Shown: one piece after another, positions 55,370 to 63,773 of the stretch
Numbering within the stretch: position 1 is the stretch's first letter
Layout of the letters: the number at the start of each line of letters is the position of its first letter
From: Anaerostipes sp. MSJ-23
GTDB lineage: Bacteria; Bacillota; Clostridia; Lachnospirales; Lachnospiraceae
Direction of reading: 5' to 3'
Length of the DNA stretch: 64,000 bases
Assembly (NCBI RefSeq): GCF_018918155.1
Contig: NZ_JAHLPY010000002.1
Location: forward strand, 248,001 to 312,000
Position numbers and translations under genes: made by a program
Notes under the pieces: generated by a model
Told to the model about the DNA's origin: nothing
Databases searched by the model: none
What the model saw: the letters and a program-made list of their open reading frames with translations, nothing else

Positions 55370-56173
55370 ATGAAAAAGATTATCGTTGGGCTATTAACGG
55401 TTGCTCTGGCAGCTTCATTACTTGTCGGATGTGGCAGTAAAAAGTCTTCAAGCAAGAAAGATGATTCCCTCACAAAGGTGAAAGATAAGAAAGAATTAAT
55501 TCTTGGATTGGATGCTTCTTTCCCACCAATGGGATTTACAGATAAAAATCAGAAAATTGTCGGTTTTGATATCGATCTTGCAAAAGAAGTAACAAAGAGA
55601 ATGGGTATCAAGCTGAAATTACAGCCAATCAATTGGGATTCCAAAGAACAGGAACTTGACACAGGAAATATTGACTGTATTTGGAATGGGTTAACTTATA
55701 ACAAAGATCGTGCAAAACAAATGCTTTGTTCGGAACCATATATGGAAAACCATCAGGTGCTTGTTGTTCCTGCAAACAGCAAAATTAAAAGTTTAGCAGA
55801 TGTAAAAAAACAAAGCCTTGGAGTTCAGAAAGGGTCAACAGCAGCAGATGCGGTTGATCAAGCAAAACAGCTGAAAGATGCCAATGTCACATTAATGAGT
55901 GATAATGTTCAAATCTTAAATGACCTTGGCAATGGATTACAGGCGGCAGTTATGGACGAGGTTGTAGCAAAATATTATACAGCCAAAGATACAGGAAAAT
56001 ATAAAGTACTGTCATCAGATCTTGCAACAGAAAACTATGTAATCGGTTTTAGAAAAGATGACAAAGCTCTTTGCAATGAAGTTGTAAAACAATTAAAGGC
56101 TATGGCTAAAGATGGAACACTTGCAAAAATCAGTAAAAAATGGTTCCAGGAAGATATTACAACGATTAAATAA
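55370..56173 (+). CDS. Polar amino-acid ABC transporter substrate-binding lipoprotein
   Basis: Periplasmic-binding-protein fold, family 3 (267 aa). Lipobox LLVGCGSK (Cys about residue 21). The amino-acid binding pattern is present: LILGLDASFPPMGF, IVGFDIDLAKEVTKRMG, the Asp/Arg region GLTYNKDRAKQM and LGVQKGSTAADAV. The specific amino acid is not clear; cystine, glutamine or arginine types share this pattern. A hairpin between this gene and the permease probably gives more binding protein than membrane components. Confidence 0.9.
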   Translation: MKKIIVGLLTVALAASLLVGCGSKKSSSKKDDSLTKVKDKKELILGLDASFPPMGFTDKNQKIVGFDIDLAKEVTKRMGIKLKLQPINWDSKEQELDTGNIDCIWNGLTYNKDRAKQMLCSEPYMENHQVLVVPANSKIKSLADVKKQSLGVQKGSTAADAVDQAKQLKDANVTLMSDNVQILNDLGNGLQAAVMDEVVAKYYTAKDTGKYKVLSSDLATENYVIGFRKDDKALCNEVVKQLKAMAKDGTLAKISKKWFQEDITTIK

Positions 56174-56187
56174 CAAAGGCGATAAAA

Positions 56188-56222
56188 GAAGGGGCTTTTA
56201 TTCGGAAAGCCCCTTCTTCGTT
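56188..56222 (+). terminator. Intra-operon terminator-like hairpin
   Basis: A perfect 11-bp GC-rich stem (56188-56198 with 56206-56216), then TTCGTTTCT, a weak U-tract. It lies between the binding protein and its permease, so it likely causes partial termination. Confidence 0.7.
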
Positions 56223-56282
56223 TCTATAAAATCATAAGATTTTATGAAAAAATAAAAAGAAATTTAGGAGATAAGTTACATT

Positions 56283-56939
56283 ATGGATCAAGTACAAAAT
56301 TTTCCACAGATCGTACTTTTACTGGCAGAAAACGGATTAAAACAGACCTTAACCCTTTTCTTCCTGACCTTGATTTTTGGGTTGATTTTAGGTATGATCA
56401 TTGCCAAGGGAAGAATGTCTCGATTCTGGATCATTCAGATGCCGGTTCGTTTCTTCCTGTTGATTATGAGGGGAACGCCTCTAATCTTACAGTTATATGG
56501 TTTTTATTTTGGGCTTTATTATCTATCAGGGTTAAGTCTAGACCGTATGACAGCAGCTGTCATCAGCTTTACGTTGAATTATGCAGCGTATTTTGCAGAA
56601 ATTTATCGAAGTGGTATTCAGGCGGTACCAAAAGGACAGTATGAAGCAGCAAAAGTTCTGGGATTTAGTAGAACTCAGACATTTTTTAAGATTATTCTTC
56701 CTCAGGTTATTAAGATTATCACACCATCTCTTGGAAGTGAATGTATGACACTTGTAAAAGATACATCCCTTGCACATGTTATTGGAGTTATGGAAATCTA
56801 TGTTGTTGCTACCAATCAGATGGCAAGAAGCCGTGGAATGATTTATCTTGTTGTTGCAGGTATCTTTTATCTGATTATGAATGCAATTGTATCTAAAGTA
56901 TTTGCAGTTATTGAGAAACGTATGGATTATTATCGTTAG
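56283..56939 (+). CDS. Polar amino-acid ABC transporter permease (HisM/GlnP type)
   Basis: Inner-membrane permease (218 aa) with about five helices and the family signatures [61 protein letters not shown] (the EAA motif) and [16 protein letters not shown] single permease gene suggests a homodimer. Confidence 0.92.
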   Translation: MDQVQNFPQIVLLLAENGLKQTLTLFFLTLIFGLILGMIIAKGRMSRFWIIQMPVRFFLLIMRGTPLILQLYGFYFGLYYLSGLSLDRMTAAVISFTLNYAAYFAEIYRSGIQAVPKGQYEAAKVLGFSRTQTFFKIILPQVIKIITPSLGSECMTLVKDTSLAHVIGVMEIYVVATNQMARSRGMIYLVVAGIFYLIMNAIVSKVFAVIEKRMDYYR

Positions 56940-56950
56940 GAGGAAAGGAA

Positions 56951-57709
56951 ATGAGTATATTATCGGTATCAAACTTACAGAAAAAGTTTGGAAATCTCAC
57001 GGTATTGAAAGATATTTCCTTCCAAATTAATGATGGGGAAATTATTTCAATTATTGGTTCTTCTGGTTCTGGAAAATCAACATTGCTTCGTTGTATGAAT
57101 CAGCTAGAGACAATCACGGCAGGAGAGATTGAAATTAACGGAAAGACGCTTGTAAAGACGGAGGGAAATGTTCCTGTCTATGCTTCAAAAGATATACAGA
57201 AACAGATTTTAATGGAAACAGGATTTGTATTCCAGAACTTTAATCTGTTTCCTCACTACAGTGTATTAAGAAATGTAATGGAAGCACCTGTCTGCGTGGC
57301 AGGAGTGCCAAAGGAAGAAGCAAAGAAAAAAGCAATGGATCTTTTGCGAAAGCTTGGGCTGGAGGCAAAAGCAGATGCTTATCCATGTGAATTATCGGGA
57401 GGGCAATCTCAGAGAGTATCTATTGCACGAGCGTTGGCATTGGAGCCAAAGATTTTATTTTTTGATGAGCCGACATCGGCTTTGGATCCTGAATTAACAG
57501 GAGAAGTATTAAAGGTTATCAAGTCATTGACAGATTTGCATATGACAATGGTTATTGTTACTCATGAGATGGCTTTTGCAAAAGAAATATCGGATCGAAT
57601 TATTTTTATGGACAAAGGAGTTATCATTGAGGATGATACGCCGGATGCGGTATTCCGTTCAACAAATGAACGAACCAAAGAATTTCTTGGAAAATATCGT
57701 GATATTTAA
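56951..57709 (+). CDS. Polar amino-acid ABC transporter ATPase (GlnQ type)
   Basis: ATP-binding subunit (252 aa). Walker A is [13 protein letters not shown] (about residues 35-47), the signature is [17 protein letters not shown], and Walker B is [29 protein letters not shown] is the typical Q-loop block. The ribosome binding site is AGGAGG inside the gap after the permease. Confidence 0.94.
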   Translation: MSILSVSNLQKKFGNLTVLKDISFQINDGEIISIIGSSGSGKSTLLRCMNQLETITAGEIEINGKTLVKTEGNVPVYASKDIQKQILMETGFVFQNFNLFPHYSVLRNVMEAPVCVAGVPKEEAKKKAMDLLRKLGLEAKADAYPCELSGGQSQRVSIARALALEPKILFFDEPTSALDPELTGEVLKVIKSLTDLHMTMVIVTHEMAFAKEISDRIIFMDKGVIIEDDTPDAVFRSTNERTKEFLGKYRDI

Positions 57710-57748
57710 CGGCGAATAAATGCAGATGAGGAATAGAAAGGAGTCAGT

Positions 57749-59119
57749 ATGATTAAGGATATGCCAAATAAGTTTTCCGAAGTAACACCGGAAATCAAAG
57801 AGTTAGCAAAGAAATGCGATCATAAGATTGATGAAGAATTGTTTTCAAAGTATGATGTAAAACGAGGACTTCGAAAGAGAAATGGAGAGGGAGTTCTCGC
57901 TGGACTTACCGATATTTCTATGATTCAGTCTTACACAATGATTGACCGTGAAATTGTTCCATGCGAAGGAAAACTTTATTATCGAGGAATTGATATTGAG
58001 GATATTGTACAGGGATTTATTTCAGAAGATCGTTTTGGATTTGAAGAAACGACTTATTTGTTATTGTTTGGAAATCTTCCAACAAAAGAACAACTTACAG
58101 AATTTAAAGGAATGCTTGCCGAATACCGTCAACTTCCAACAAACTTTGTGCGAGATATCATTATGAAAGCTCCAAGCCGTGATATGATGAATACATTGGC
58201 ACGAAGCGTACTGACCTTGTTCTCATATGATGATCATGCGAGTGATATTTCGCTCCCAAATGTATTAAGACAGTCGATTCAGTTGATTGCTTTATTCCCA
58301 GTTTTATCCGTATATAGTTATCAGGCATATAATCATTATCAGCTGGGACGCAGTTTGTTTATTCACCCACCAAAAGAAGAACTTTCTACAGCAGAGAATA
58401 TTCTTCATTTATTAAGACCAGACAGTCAATATACAAAACTGGAAGCAAAACTGCTTGATATGGCACTTGTTCTTCACGCAGAGCATGGAGGAGGAAATAA
58501 CTCAACTTTTACGACTCATGTAGTATCATCTTCAGGAACAGATACATATTCAGCAATTGCTGCAGCGCTTTGTTCTTTGAAGGGACCAAAACATGGTGGT
58601 GCAAACATCAAGGTTGTACAAATGTTTGCAGATCTTAAAGAACATGTGAAAAACTGGGAAAGTGAAGATGAGATTCGTGAATATCTGTTGAAATTATTAC
58701 ATAAAGAAGCTTTTGACAAAGCAGGATTGATTTATGGAATGGGACATGCAGTATATTCTATTTCTGATCCACGTTCTAAAATCCTTTCAAGATTTGTAAA
58801 ACAGCTTTCTGAAGAAAAAGGAAGAGAAGATGAGTATCATCTTTATGCAACGGTAGAGCGTCTCGCAAAGGAAGTAATTGCACAGGAGCGCAAGATTTAT
58901 AAGGGTGTCAGTGCCAATATTGACTTCTATAGCGGATTTATTTATAGCATGTTAGGACTTCCACATGAATTATATACACCATTATTTGCAATTGCACGTA
59001 TTGCAGGATGGTCAGCTCACCGTATGGAAGAGCTTGTTAACGGAAATCGTATTATTCGTCCGGCATACAAAGCGGTGTCAAAGATGAAAGCCTACGTACC
59101 AATGAATGAACGAGAATAA
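57749..59119 (+). CDS. gltA: Citrate synthase
   Basis: Condenses acetyl-CoA and oxaloacetate. Catalytic residues are visible in GPKHGGANIKV (His), GMGHAVYSISDPR (His) and the Asp in NIDFYSGFIYSMLG. An N-terminal extension of about 50 residues precedes the usual GVLAGLTDIS start, giving 456 aa. It starts behind GAAAGGAG, 39 bases after the ABC operon. No aconitase or isocitrate dehydrogenase follows here. It may feed glutamate synthesis. Confidence 0.93.
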   Translation: MIKDMPNKFSEVTPEIKELAKKCDHKIDEELFSKYDVKRGLRKRNGEGVLAGLTDISMIQSYTMIDREIVPCEGKLYYRGIDIEDIVQGFISEDRFGFEETTYLLLFGNLPTKEQLTEFKGMLAEYRQLPTNFVRDIIMKAPSRDMMNTLARSVLTLFSYDDHASDISLPNVLRQSIQLIALFPVLSVYSYQAYNHYQLGRSLFIHPPKEELSTAENILHLLRPDSQYTKLEAKLLDMALVLHAEHGGGNNSTFTTHVVSSSGTDTYSAIAAALCSLKGPKHGGANIKVVQMFADLKEHVKNWESEDEIREYLLKLLHKEAFDKAGLIYGMGHAVYSISDPRSKILSRFVKQLSEEKGREDEYHLYATVERLAKEVIAQERKIYKGVSANIDFYSGFIYSMLGLPHELYTPLFAIARIAGWSAHRMEELVNGNRIIRPAYKAVSKMKAYVPMNERE

Positions 59120-59122
59120 AAA

Positions 59123-59194
59123 TAAAAAGAGTTGTTTTTTGATCTGCTTTCTGTCTATTCGACAGGGAGCAGATCATTTTATGGCTCTTTTTTT
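59123..59194 (+). terminator. Terminator after gltA
   Basis: A 16-bp stem with one mismatch (59140-59155 with 59161-59176), extended by AAAAAGAG at 59124 pairing with CTCTTTTT near 59185, and ending in a T-run. Confidence 0.8.
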
Positions 59195-59257
59195 GAATAA
59201 AAAACTGATTTTTTAGAATAAACCGAGGACAAACTGAATATATTATGATATAGATTT

Positions 59258-59283
59258 AACAAAAGTTTCTCTAAAACTTTGTT
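59258..59283. promoter_or_regulatory. Inverted repeat overlapping the promoter at 59282
   Basis: AACAAA(A)GTTT and AAACTTTGTT arms form about 10 bp with one bulged A around a short loop. The right arm touches the -35 box, so it may be an operator. Confidence 0.35.
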
Positions 59284-59310
59284 GAAGACAGAAACATGCA
59301 ATGCTAAGAT
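59282..59310 (+). promoter_or_regulatory. Promoter of the 95-aa gene
   Basis: TTGAAG (59282-59287), 17-base spacer, TAAGAT (59305-59310). Confidence 0.55.
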
Positions 59311-59363
59311 GAAATCAGCAAAGAATCGTAGCGCATAAATGAATCAGAAAAGGAGCGTTGTGT

Positions 59364-59651
59364 ATGAATCAGATTTACTCAAAAAAGGGATTTATTGTAT
59401 TTCGTGTGGGAGATGGCTTTATTGTACATAATACAAACAAGGAATTTAAAGAAGGACATACGCATATTATGAATTACAATACGGCAAAACATGTGATTGA
59501 TCTCGTAAGCCACAAAAGCATCCCTCATCATTTGAGTTGTTATCTGCTTACAAGCCTTGTCCGCCTGTCGGATGATGAAGAATATAAAGAAAAAGTAAAT
59601 CTGCTCATATCAAATAAAAGAAAAAAACAAGTGTATGTAAACCGTGCATAA
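59364..59651 (+). CDS. Small conserved-looking protein of unknown function (95 aa)
   Basis: A cytoplasmic protein starting MNQIYSKKGFIVFRVGDGFIVHNTNKEF. The middle THIMNYNTAKHVIDLVSHKSIPHHLSCYLLTSLVRL is helical, and the end is Lys-rich. There is no signal or membrane segment. Start 59364 follows AAAGGAGCG. The last codons form the left arm of the terminator. I do not recognise a family; codon use matches its neighbours. Confidence 0.65.
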   Translation: MNQIYSKKGFIVFRVGDGFIVHNTNKEFKEGHTHIMNYNTAKHVIDLVSHKSIPHHLSCYLLTSLVRLSDDEEYKEKVNLLISNKRKKQVYVNRA

Positions 59652-59677
59652 GCGCTGTTTCGTACACTTGTTTTTCT
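59624..59677 (+). terminator. Terminator overlapping the end of the 95-aa gene
   Basis: AAAACAAGTGTA within the coding end pairs with TACACTTGTTTT after the stop, followed by a T-rich tail. It may work in both directions with the convergent lipoprotein gene. Confidence 0.75.
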
Positions 59678-59681
59678 TTCA

Positions 59682-60488
59682 TTATTTATTTTGTGAAGCA
59701 GAAACTTCTTGATAAGAAGAAAGATCAGATGGTAATGTGACTTTTACACGTTTTCCTGGATTTTTATAAACAGTGTCCATGGAAATTGAGATCTTTCCAG
59801 GTTGTCCATTCTTACTTTCCATAACCAGCTTTAGTGTTTCTCTGACTGGAAGATCGTTTTCATTTAAAATTTTTGTTCCCGAAAAAGAAGTAATCTTGAC
59901 GGTATTCGAAGGATTTTGATTTGAAGTATTTCCAGTCAGTGAGCCGAGCTGAGACATAAAGATCCCAATGTACTCTTCTCTTCCTTTTTTTGTAAGGTCA
60001 TAAGAGAGAATCTGTCGACCATCTTTTTGCGAGAGTTTGAGATTTGTATAATTGTTGATGGAAAGTTGTGTCTGTCCAGTCGTATTTTTTAATTGTTCTT
60101 TTAACTGTTTGAGATTCATTTTTATTTTCTGCTTTTGTTTATTATCTGTATTAAGATAGTAATACCCATCTGTATAATGGGCATTCATCTGGATTAGTTG
60201 ATTAAAAACAGATATTTTCGAATCCATTTCCATTTTCATAGATTTTTTGGAAGCATTTGAAATTTTTGATTGAAAAGCCATAATAAAATTCATGTTTTCG
60301 GAAGAGTCTTTGGATGTTACTTTATATTTCATATTTCCTTCCATATCACAATCGCTTGTTTTTGAGGATTTTGCAATACTGGAGGAAAGCACCTCTCGAG
60401 CAGTACGTTTTTTACTACATGCGCTTAAAGGGAATATAAGCAGTAGAAGAAATCCCAAAGATATCCTTTGTATTTTCTTTTTTTTCAT
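59682..60488 (-). CDS. Lipoprotein, DUF6612-like
   Basis: A 268-aa lipoprotein: basic start, hydrophobic helix and lipobox LSACSKK (Cys about residue 24). The rest is a beta-rich domain with MEGNMKYKV, MEMDSKISVFNQ, AHYTDGYYYLNT, TLKLVMESKNGQ and VTLPSDLSSYQEV. This pattern fits the LppX/LolA-like DUF6612 lipoproteins of Firmicutes, possibly a lipid or envelope carrier. The ribosome binding site GAAAGGAAA precedes the start on the - strand. Function is inferred from fold resemblance only. Confidence 0.7.
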   Translation of the reverse strand: MKKKKIQRISLGFLLLLIFPLSACSKKRTAREVLSSSIAKSSKTSDCDMEGNMKYKVTSKDSSENMNFIMAFQSKISNASKKSMKMEMDSKISVFNQLIQMNAHYTDGYYYLNTDNKQKQKIKMNLKQLKEQLKNTTGQTQLSINNYTNLKLSQKDGRQILSYDLTKKGREEYIGIFMSQLGSLTGNTSNQNPSNTVKITSFSGTKILNENDLPVRETLKLVMESKNGQPGKISISMDTVYKNPGKRVKVTLPSDLSSYQEVSASQNK

Positions 60489-60623
60489 AAATATCCGTTT
60501 CCTTTCGATTATTGTTTTATGTATTATAGTATAGGCTATTTTCTATAGGCAGTAAACAAAAATATGCCTTGAATTTCTGTGGAAAGTCTGTAACAATGGT
60601 ACTAATGACAGGAGGCGTTCATA

Positions 60624-61553
60624 ATGAAAAAAACGTTTTATTTTACATCACAGGCAGACTCATTAAAAATTCATGTTCTGCTTATGGAACCAGAAGAAGA
60701 GCCCAAGGGAGTTGTACAGATTTGTCATGGAATGGCAGAACATAAAGAACGGTATGAAGGTTTTATGAAGATGTTATGCGATCATGGATATGTTGCGATC
60801 ATTCATGATCATAGGGGACATGGAAAAAGTATTCAAAAAGAAGGGGACCTTGGATATTTTTATGATGATACGGGAAATGCAATTTTAGAGGATGTTCATC
60901 AATTAACAAAGTGGGCAAAAAAGAGATATCCAGGTATTCCTTATCATTTGTTTGGCCACAGCATGGGATCGCTCGTTGTGCGGTGCTATCTGAAAAAATA
61001 TGATCAGGAGATAGATTCTCTGATTGTTTGTGGAAGTCCGAGCGATCATCCATTAGTTCCGCTAATTACAAAGTTAGCAAAACAGGCATGCAGGAGTGGA
61101 GAAAAAAATCCTGGAAAATTATTTGAAAAAATGGCATTTGGTACTTATCAAAAAATTCTTACACAGGAAGAATCTCCCAATGCATGGATTAGTTATAATA
61201 AAGAAAACGTAAGAAAATATGATGAAAATCCATTGGATGGATTTACTTTTAGCAACAATGGATTTTTAAATTTGTCTTTGTTGATGAAAAATACTTATTC
61301 ATCCAAAGGATGGCAGGTAAAGCATCCATCTCTTCCAATTTTATTTATTGCAGGCGCAGATGATCCGTGCATTGGATCAAAAAAACAATATGCGAATGCT
61401 ATGAAGAAGCTAAGAAAATGTGGATATAATCATGTACGAGGAGTACTCTTCCGAAACCGCCGACATGAAATCTTAAATGAAGATGGCGTGCAAAAAGTCT
61501 ATGATGTGATTCTTCCATTTTTAGAGATAGCAGAAAAGCGTAAAAATCAATAA
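60624..61553 (+). CDS. Lysophospholipase-like alpha/beta hydrolase
   Basis: Serine hydrolase of the monoacylglycerol lipase/lysophospholipase (Hydrolase_4) group (309 aa). It has VQICHGMAEHKERYEGF (oxyanion region), DHRGHG, the nucleophile elbow GHSMG (Ser about residue 113), an Asp in GADDPCIG (about 245) and a His in NRRHEIL (about 280). There is no signal peptide, so it acts in the cytoplasm or at the inner membrane face. The ribosome binding site is AGGAGG. Confidence 0.88.
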   Translation: MKKTFYFTSQADSLKIHVLLMEPEEEPKGVVQICHGMAEHKERYEGFMKMLCDHGYVAIIHDHRGHGKSIQKEGDLGYFYDDTGNAILEDVHQLTKWAKKRYPGIPYHLFGHSMGSLVVRCYLKKYDQEIDSLIVCGSPSDHPLVPLITKLAKQACRSGEKNPGKLFEKMAFGTYQKILTQEESPNAWISYNKENVRKYDENPLDGFTFSNNGFLNLSLLMKNTYSSKGWQVKHPSLPILFIAGADDPCIGSKKQYANAMKKLRKCGYNHVRGVLFRNRRHEILNEDGVQKVYDVILPFLEIAEKRKNQ

Positions 61554-61584
61554 AATGTTTACGAAGATAAAAAACTATTATAAT

Positions 61585-61639
61585 AAAGCGTGTGATCGAT
61601 TGTGGAATATCCACAGAGATTGCACGCTTTGTTATTTTT
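61585..61639 (+). terminator. Terminator after the lysophospholipase-like gene
   Basis: Outer stem AAAGCGTG/CACGCTTT encloses an inner hairpin GTGG/CCAC, and a T-rich tract follows. Confidence 0.75.
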
Positions 61640-61770
61640 AAATATGTTTTTTTGAGTCAATTATAATTTATGAATTATCTTTGTGATTGCAGAAGGAATT
61701 TCAATTGCAACAGCAATTTGGCTACTAAAACAAATTATAAAAAAGAAAATAGAAGAATAAGATAAAAAAA
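61640..61770 (+). other. Intergenic stretch with a possible coding remnant
   Basis: One frame from about 61679 to the TAA at 61758-61760 encodes IIFVIAEGISIATAIWLLKQIIKKK plus two Glu, a hydrophobic helix with a basic end like the C-terminus of a membrane protein. There is no start codon or ribosome binding site, so it is at most a remnant. Confidence 0.3.
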
Positions 61771-61797
61771 TTAGCACTCAACACTTGATAGTGCTAA
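61771..61797. promoter_or_regulatory. CIRCE element (HrcA operator) of hsp20
   Basis: TTAGCACTC-N9-TAGTGCTAA, matching the CIRCE consensus TTAGCACTC-N9-GAGTGCTAA in 17 of 18 arm positions. It overlaps the -35 of the hsp20 promoter. HrcA bound here would repress transcription until heat shock. Confidence 0.92.
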
Positions 61798-61813
61798 TAA
61801 TAGGTGTTATAGT
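61785..61813 (+). promoter_or_regulatory. Promoter of hsp20
   Basis: TTGATA (61785-61790), 17-base spacer, TATAGT (61808-61813). The -35 lies inside CIRCE. The leader of about 120 bases includes a GGATTC/GAATCC stem. Confidence 0.75.
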
Positions 61814-61939
61814 ACATATAGAACGAAGGAGGAGGATCGAAAGAGGGATTCCTAATCTGGAGTTTTGGTAAACAACACTTGAGAATCCAATCATTCAGGA
61901 GTGCTTCTATAAAAAGTCTTTTGAAAGGAGATATGACTT

Positions 61940-62029
61940 ATGTTAATGCCTAGTGTTTTTGGAGAAAATGTATAGGATAGCTTTTTTGAGGATCCATTTA
62001 AAGGATATGATTATAGTGGAGCAGAATTG
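61940..62029 (+). pseudogene. 5' part of hsp20, cut off by an in-frame TAG
   Basis: ATG at 61940, ten bases after GAAAGGAG, opens a frame reading MLMPSVFGENV, then TAG at 61973-61975, then DSFFEDPFKGYDYSG. The start fits Hsp20 proteins of this group (MLMPSxFGEN). The TAG replaces one early codon only; the frame is otherwise intact into the alpha-crystallin domain. Full-length protein would need readthrough. Confidence 0.8.
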
Positions 62030-62359
62030 ATGAAAACAGATGTGAAAGATACCGATCATGGATATGAAGTTACAATGAATCTGCCTGGTGTAAAAAAAGA
62101 AGATGTTAAGGCAGAATTAAAAGATAGATATCTAACGGTTAGTGCGACAGCAAATTCGAAAAATGATGAGAAAGATAAAGAAGGAAAATATATTCGAAAA
62201 GAGCGTTATAGCGGTTCTTGTAGCAGAACTTTTTATGTAGGAGAAAGTGTAAAGCAAGAAGATATTAAAGCAAAATTTGAAAATGGTACATTGAAGTTTC
62301 TCGTACCAAAAGAGGAAGTAAAGCCGAAAGAAGAAAAAAAATATATTTCAATTAAGTAA
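62030..62359 (+). CDS. hsp20: Hsp20/alpha-crystallin small heat-shock protein (core after the premature stop)
   Basis: ATP-independent chaperone that holds unfolding proteins. The 109-aa remaining frame contains the whole alpha-crystallin domain: DTDHGYEVTMNLPGVKKEDVKAELKD at the start, then YLTVSATAN, IRKERYSGSCSRTFYV and KAKFENGTLKFLVPKEE. The last block has the conserved NGxLxxxVPK, and the tail has an ISIK variant of the I-x-I motif. It can start at ATG 62030 behind GTGGAG, which lies eight bases upstream. About 30 N-terminal residues needed for large oligomers would be missing. Expression is under CIRCE. Confidence 0.8.
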   Translation: MKTDVKDTDHGYEVTMNLPGVKKEDVKAELKDRYLTVSATANSKNDEKDKEGKYIRKERYSGSCSRTFYVGESVKQEDIKAKFENGTLKFLVPKEEVKPKEEKKYISIK

Positions 62360-62419
62360 GCTTTTTTATAAAAACCATCCACTTTTTTAAAATATTATAT
62401 ATGAAAGATATAAGTATTT

Positions 62420-62640
62420 TAGAAAGGCAAGGAATCCTCTACCGCTAAGTGAAACGAAGGCAGGGGAAGAAATTGTGAAAGCAACTTAACAGCAACGGTG
62501 GGCGGGGAGAAATTGATATTCCTCGCTGATACGAGGCCGAGCATAGTCGGTATGAGTCTGGCATGTCAGGCTCCGTAAAATTACCGACTGTGAATTGAAA
62601 CAATGGAAGGTTAACAGATGGCTTTGGTCATCTGATGATC
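62420..62640 (+). ncRNA. Highly structured non-coding RNA candidate (raiA-motif-like)
   Basis: No protein frame fits here, yet the stretch is less AT-rich than its surroundings and full of helices. They are: TCCTCT/AGGGGA (62435-62440 with 62462-62467); GCGGGGA/TCCTCGC (62502-62508 with 62520-62526); an 11-bp stem (62542-62552 with 62582-62592) enclosing a 7-bp hairpin (62554-62560 with 62567-62573); and CAGATG/CATCTG (62615-62620 with 62629-62634). TTAAC at 62486 can pair with GTTAA at 62610 to close the fold. A terminator follows at 62684. The size and setting suggest a conserved Firmicutes RNA such as the raiA motif; that name is a guess. Confidence 0.65.
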
Positions 62641-62683
62641 AAAACTCTTATCTCTTTATAAACATATATTTATAGTAAAACGG

Positions 62684-62731
62684 AAAACCGGCAGAGCAGT
62701 TTTTATTGCTTATGCCGGTTTTTCTGTTTTA
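62684..62731 (+). terminator. Terminator after the structured RNA
   Basis: AAAACCGGCA pairs with TGCCGGTTTT around a 17-base loop, followed by further T-rich sequence. It ends the RNA unit and precedes rbsK. Confidence 0.88.
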
Positions 62732-62765
62732 TAATATGAAGATAAGATGAGTAAAGGAGAAATTT

Positions 62766-63665
62766 ATGTCAAAACAAAAAAAGATTGCGGTGATTGGAAG
62801 TATCAATGAGGATATGTCTGTAATTGCGGAGCGAATCCCGACAAAAGGAGAGACTGTGTATGGTGATCGTGTAACATATCATCCTGGAGGGAAGGGAGCA
62901 AATCAGGCAGTAGCAATGGTAAGACTTGGAGCACAGGTAGAAATGTTTGGCTGTGTTGGAAACGATGCTAGTGGAGAAAGAATGCTGAAAAATTTAAAAA
63001 AGAATGGAATTGTTACGGATCATATCAAAGTATTAGATGATGTCCATACAGGGCTGGCAGTCATTACAATTGGTGATCATGATAATACGATTGTTATCGT
63101 TTCAGGTGCTAACGAAAGAGTTGATAAAAACTATGTAGATGAAATCAAAGAAATACTGAAGAATTATGATATGGTTGTGCTCCAGCACGAAATTCCATTA
63201 GATACTGTGCATTATGTTGTAGAATTTTGCAGTGAACATAAGATTCCGGTAACATTAAATCCAGCTCCAGCAGCAAAGATACCGATGGAAATTGTAGAAA
63301 AAGTAACCTATTTAACACCGAATGAACATGAAGCCAAATTGATTTTTGGAGATAAATTTTCGACAGAAGAGTTATTGAGAAAATACCCTGAAAAATTGTT
63401 CATTACACAGGGAGAAAAAGGGGTTTGTACTTGTCTGAAAACAGGAGAAGTTCTGACAGTTCCGGCAAGAAAGTCAAGCGTTGTTGATACAACAGGTGCT
63501 GGAGATACATTGAATGGAGCTTTTGCAGTAAGAATTGCATATGGAGATTGTATGAAAAAGGCATTAAAATATGCAAATACAGCAGCAGGATTATCTGTAG
63601 AAAAACTTGGAGCACAAGAAGGAATGCCAATTGCTGCTGATGTGGAGAATGAAATAAAAGAATAA
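62766..63665 (+). CDS. rbsK: Ribokinase
   Basis: PfkB-family kinase that phosphorylates D-ribose at O5. It has the N-terminal IGSINEDMSVIAERIPTKGET (ribokinase usually has GSxNxD), HPGGKGANQAVA (signature 1, about residues 39-50), NPAPA, LTPNEHEA and the catalytic TTGAGDTLNGAF (about 240-251). Length is 299 aa. The ribosome binding site is AAAGGAG. No ribose transporter gene adjoins it in the window. Confidence 0.9.
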   Translation: MSKQKKIAVIGSINEDMSVIAERIPTKGETVYGDRVTYHPGGKGANQAVAMVRLGAQVEMFGCVGNDASGERMLKNLKKNGIVTDHIKVLDDVHTGLAVITIGDHDNTIVIVSGANERVDKNYVDEIKEILKNYDMVVLQHEIPLDTVHYVVEFCSEHKIPVTLNPAPAAKIPMEIVEKVTYLTPNEHEAKLIFGDKFSTEELLRKYPEKLFITQGEKGVCTCLKTGEVLTVPARKSSVVDTTGAGDTLNGAFAVRIAYGDCMKKALKYANTAAGLSVEKLGAQEGMPIAADVENEIKE

Positions 63666-63706
63666 AATGGAGAATCGACATTATTTTTCTATAAATGAGA
63701 AAGTAT

Positions 63707-63735
63707 TTGCAAATTTTCTGAAAGTTCGGTATAAT
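63707..63735 (+). promoter_or_regulatory. Promoter of the NRAMP-related gene
   Basis: TTGCAA (63707-63712), 17-base spacer, perfect TATAAT (63730-63735), 38 bases before the start codon. Confidence 0.7.
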
Positions 63736-63773
63736 TGGACTATTATAACAAAATAGAAAGGAAAAATAATGTT

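Noticed and set aside
61679-61760. A real small membrane protein gene
   Set aside because: The frame has no start codon or ribosome binding site and begins after the preceding terminator without a promoter.
44350-62359. Altered genetic code explaining stops in V4R, GGDEF and hsp20
   Set aside because: All three stop codons are affected, and each serves as a normal terminator of many other genes in the window.
62420-62640. Cobalamin riboswitch, 6S RNA or RNase P RNA
   Set aside because: The hallmark conserved boxes of these families were not seen, and the terminator follows without a regulated gene in cis.
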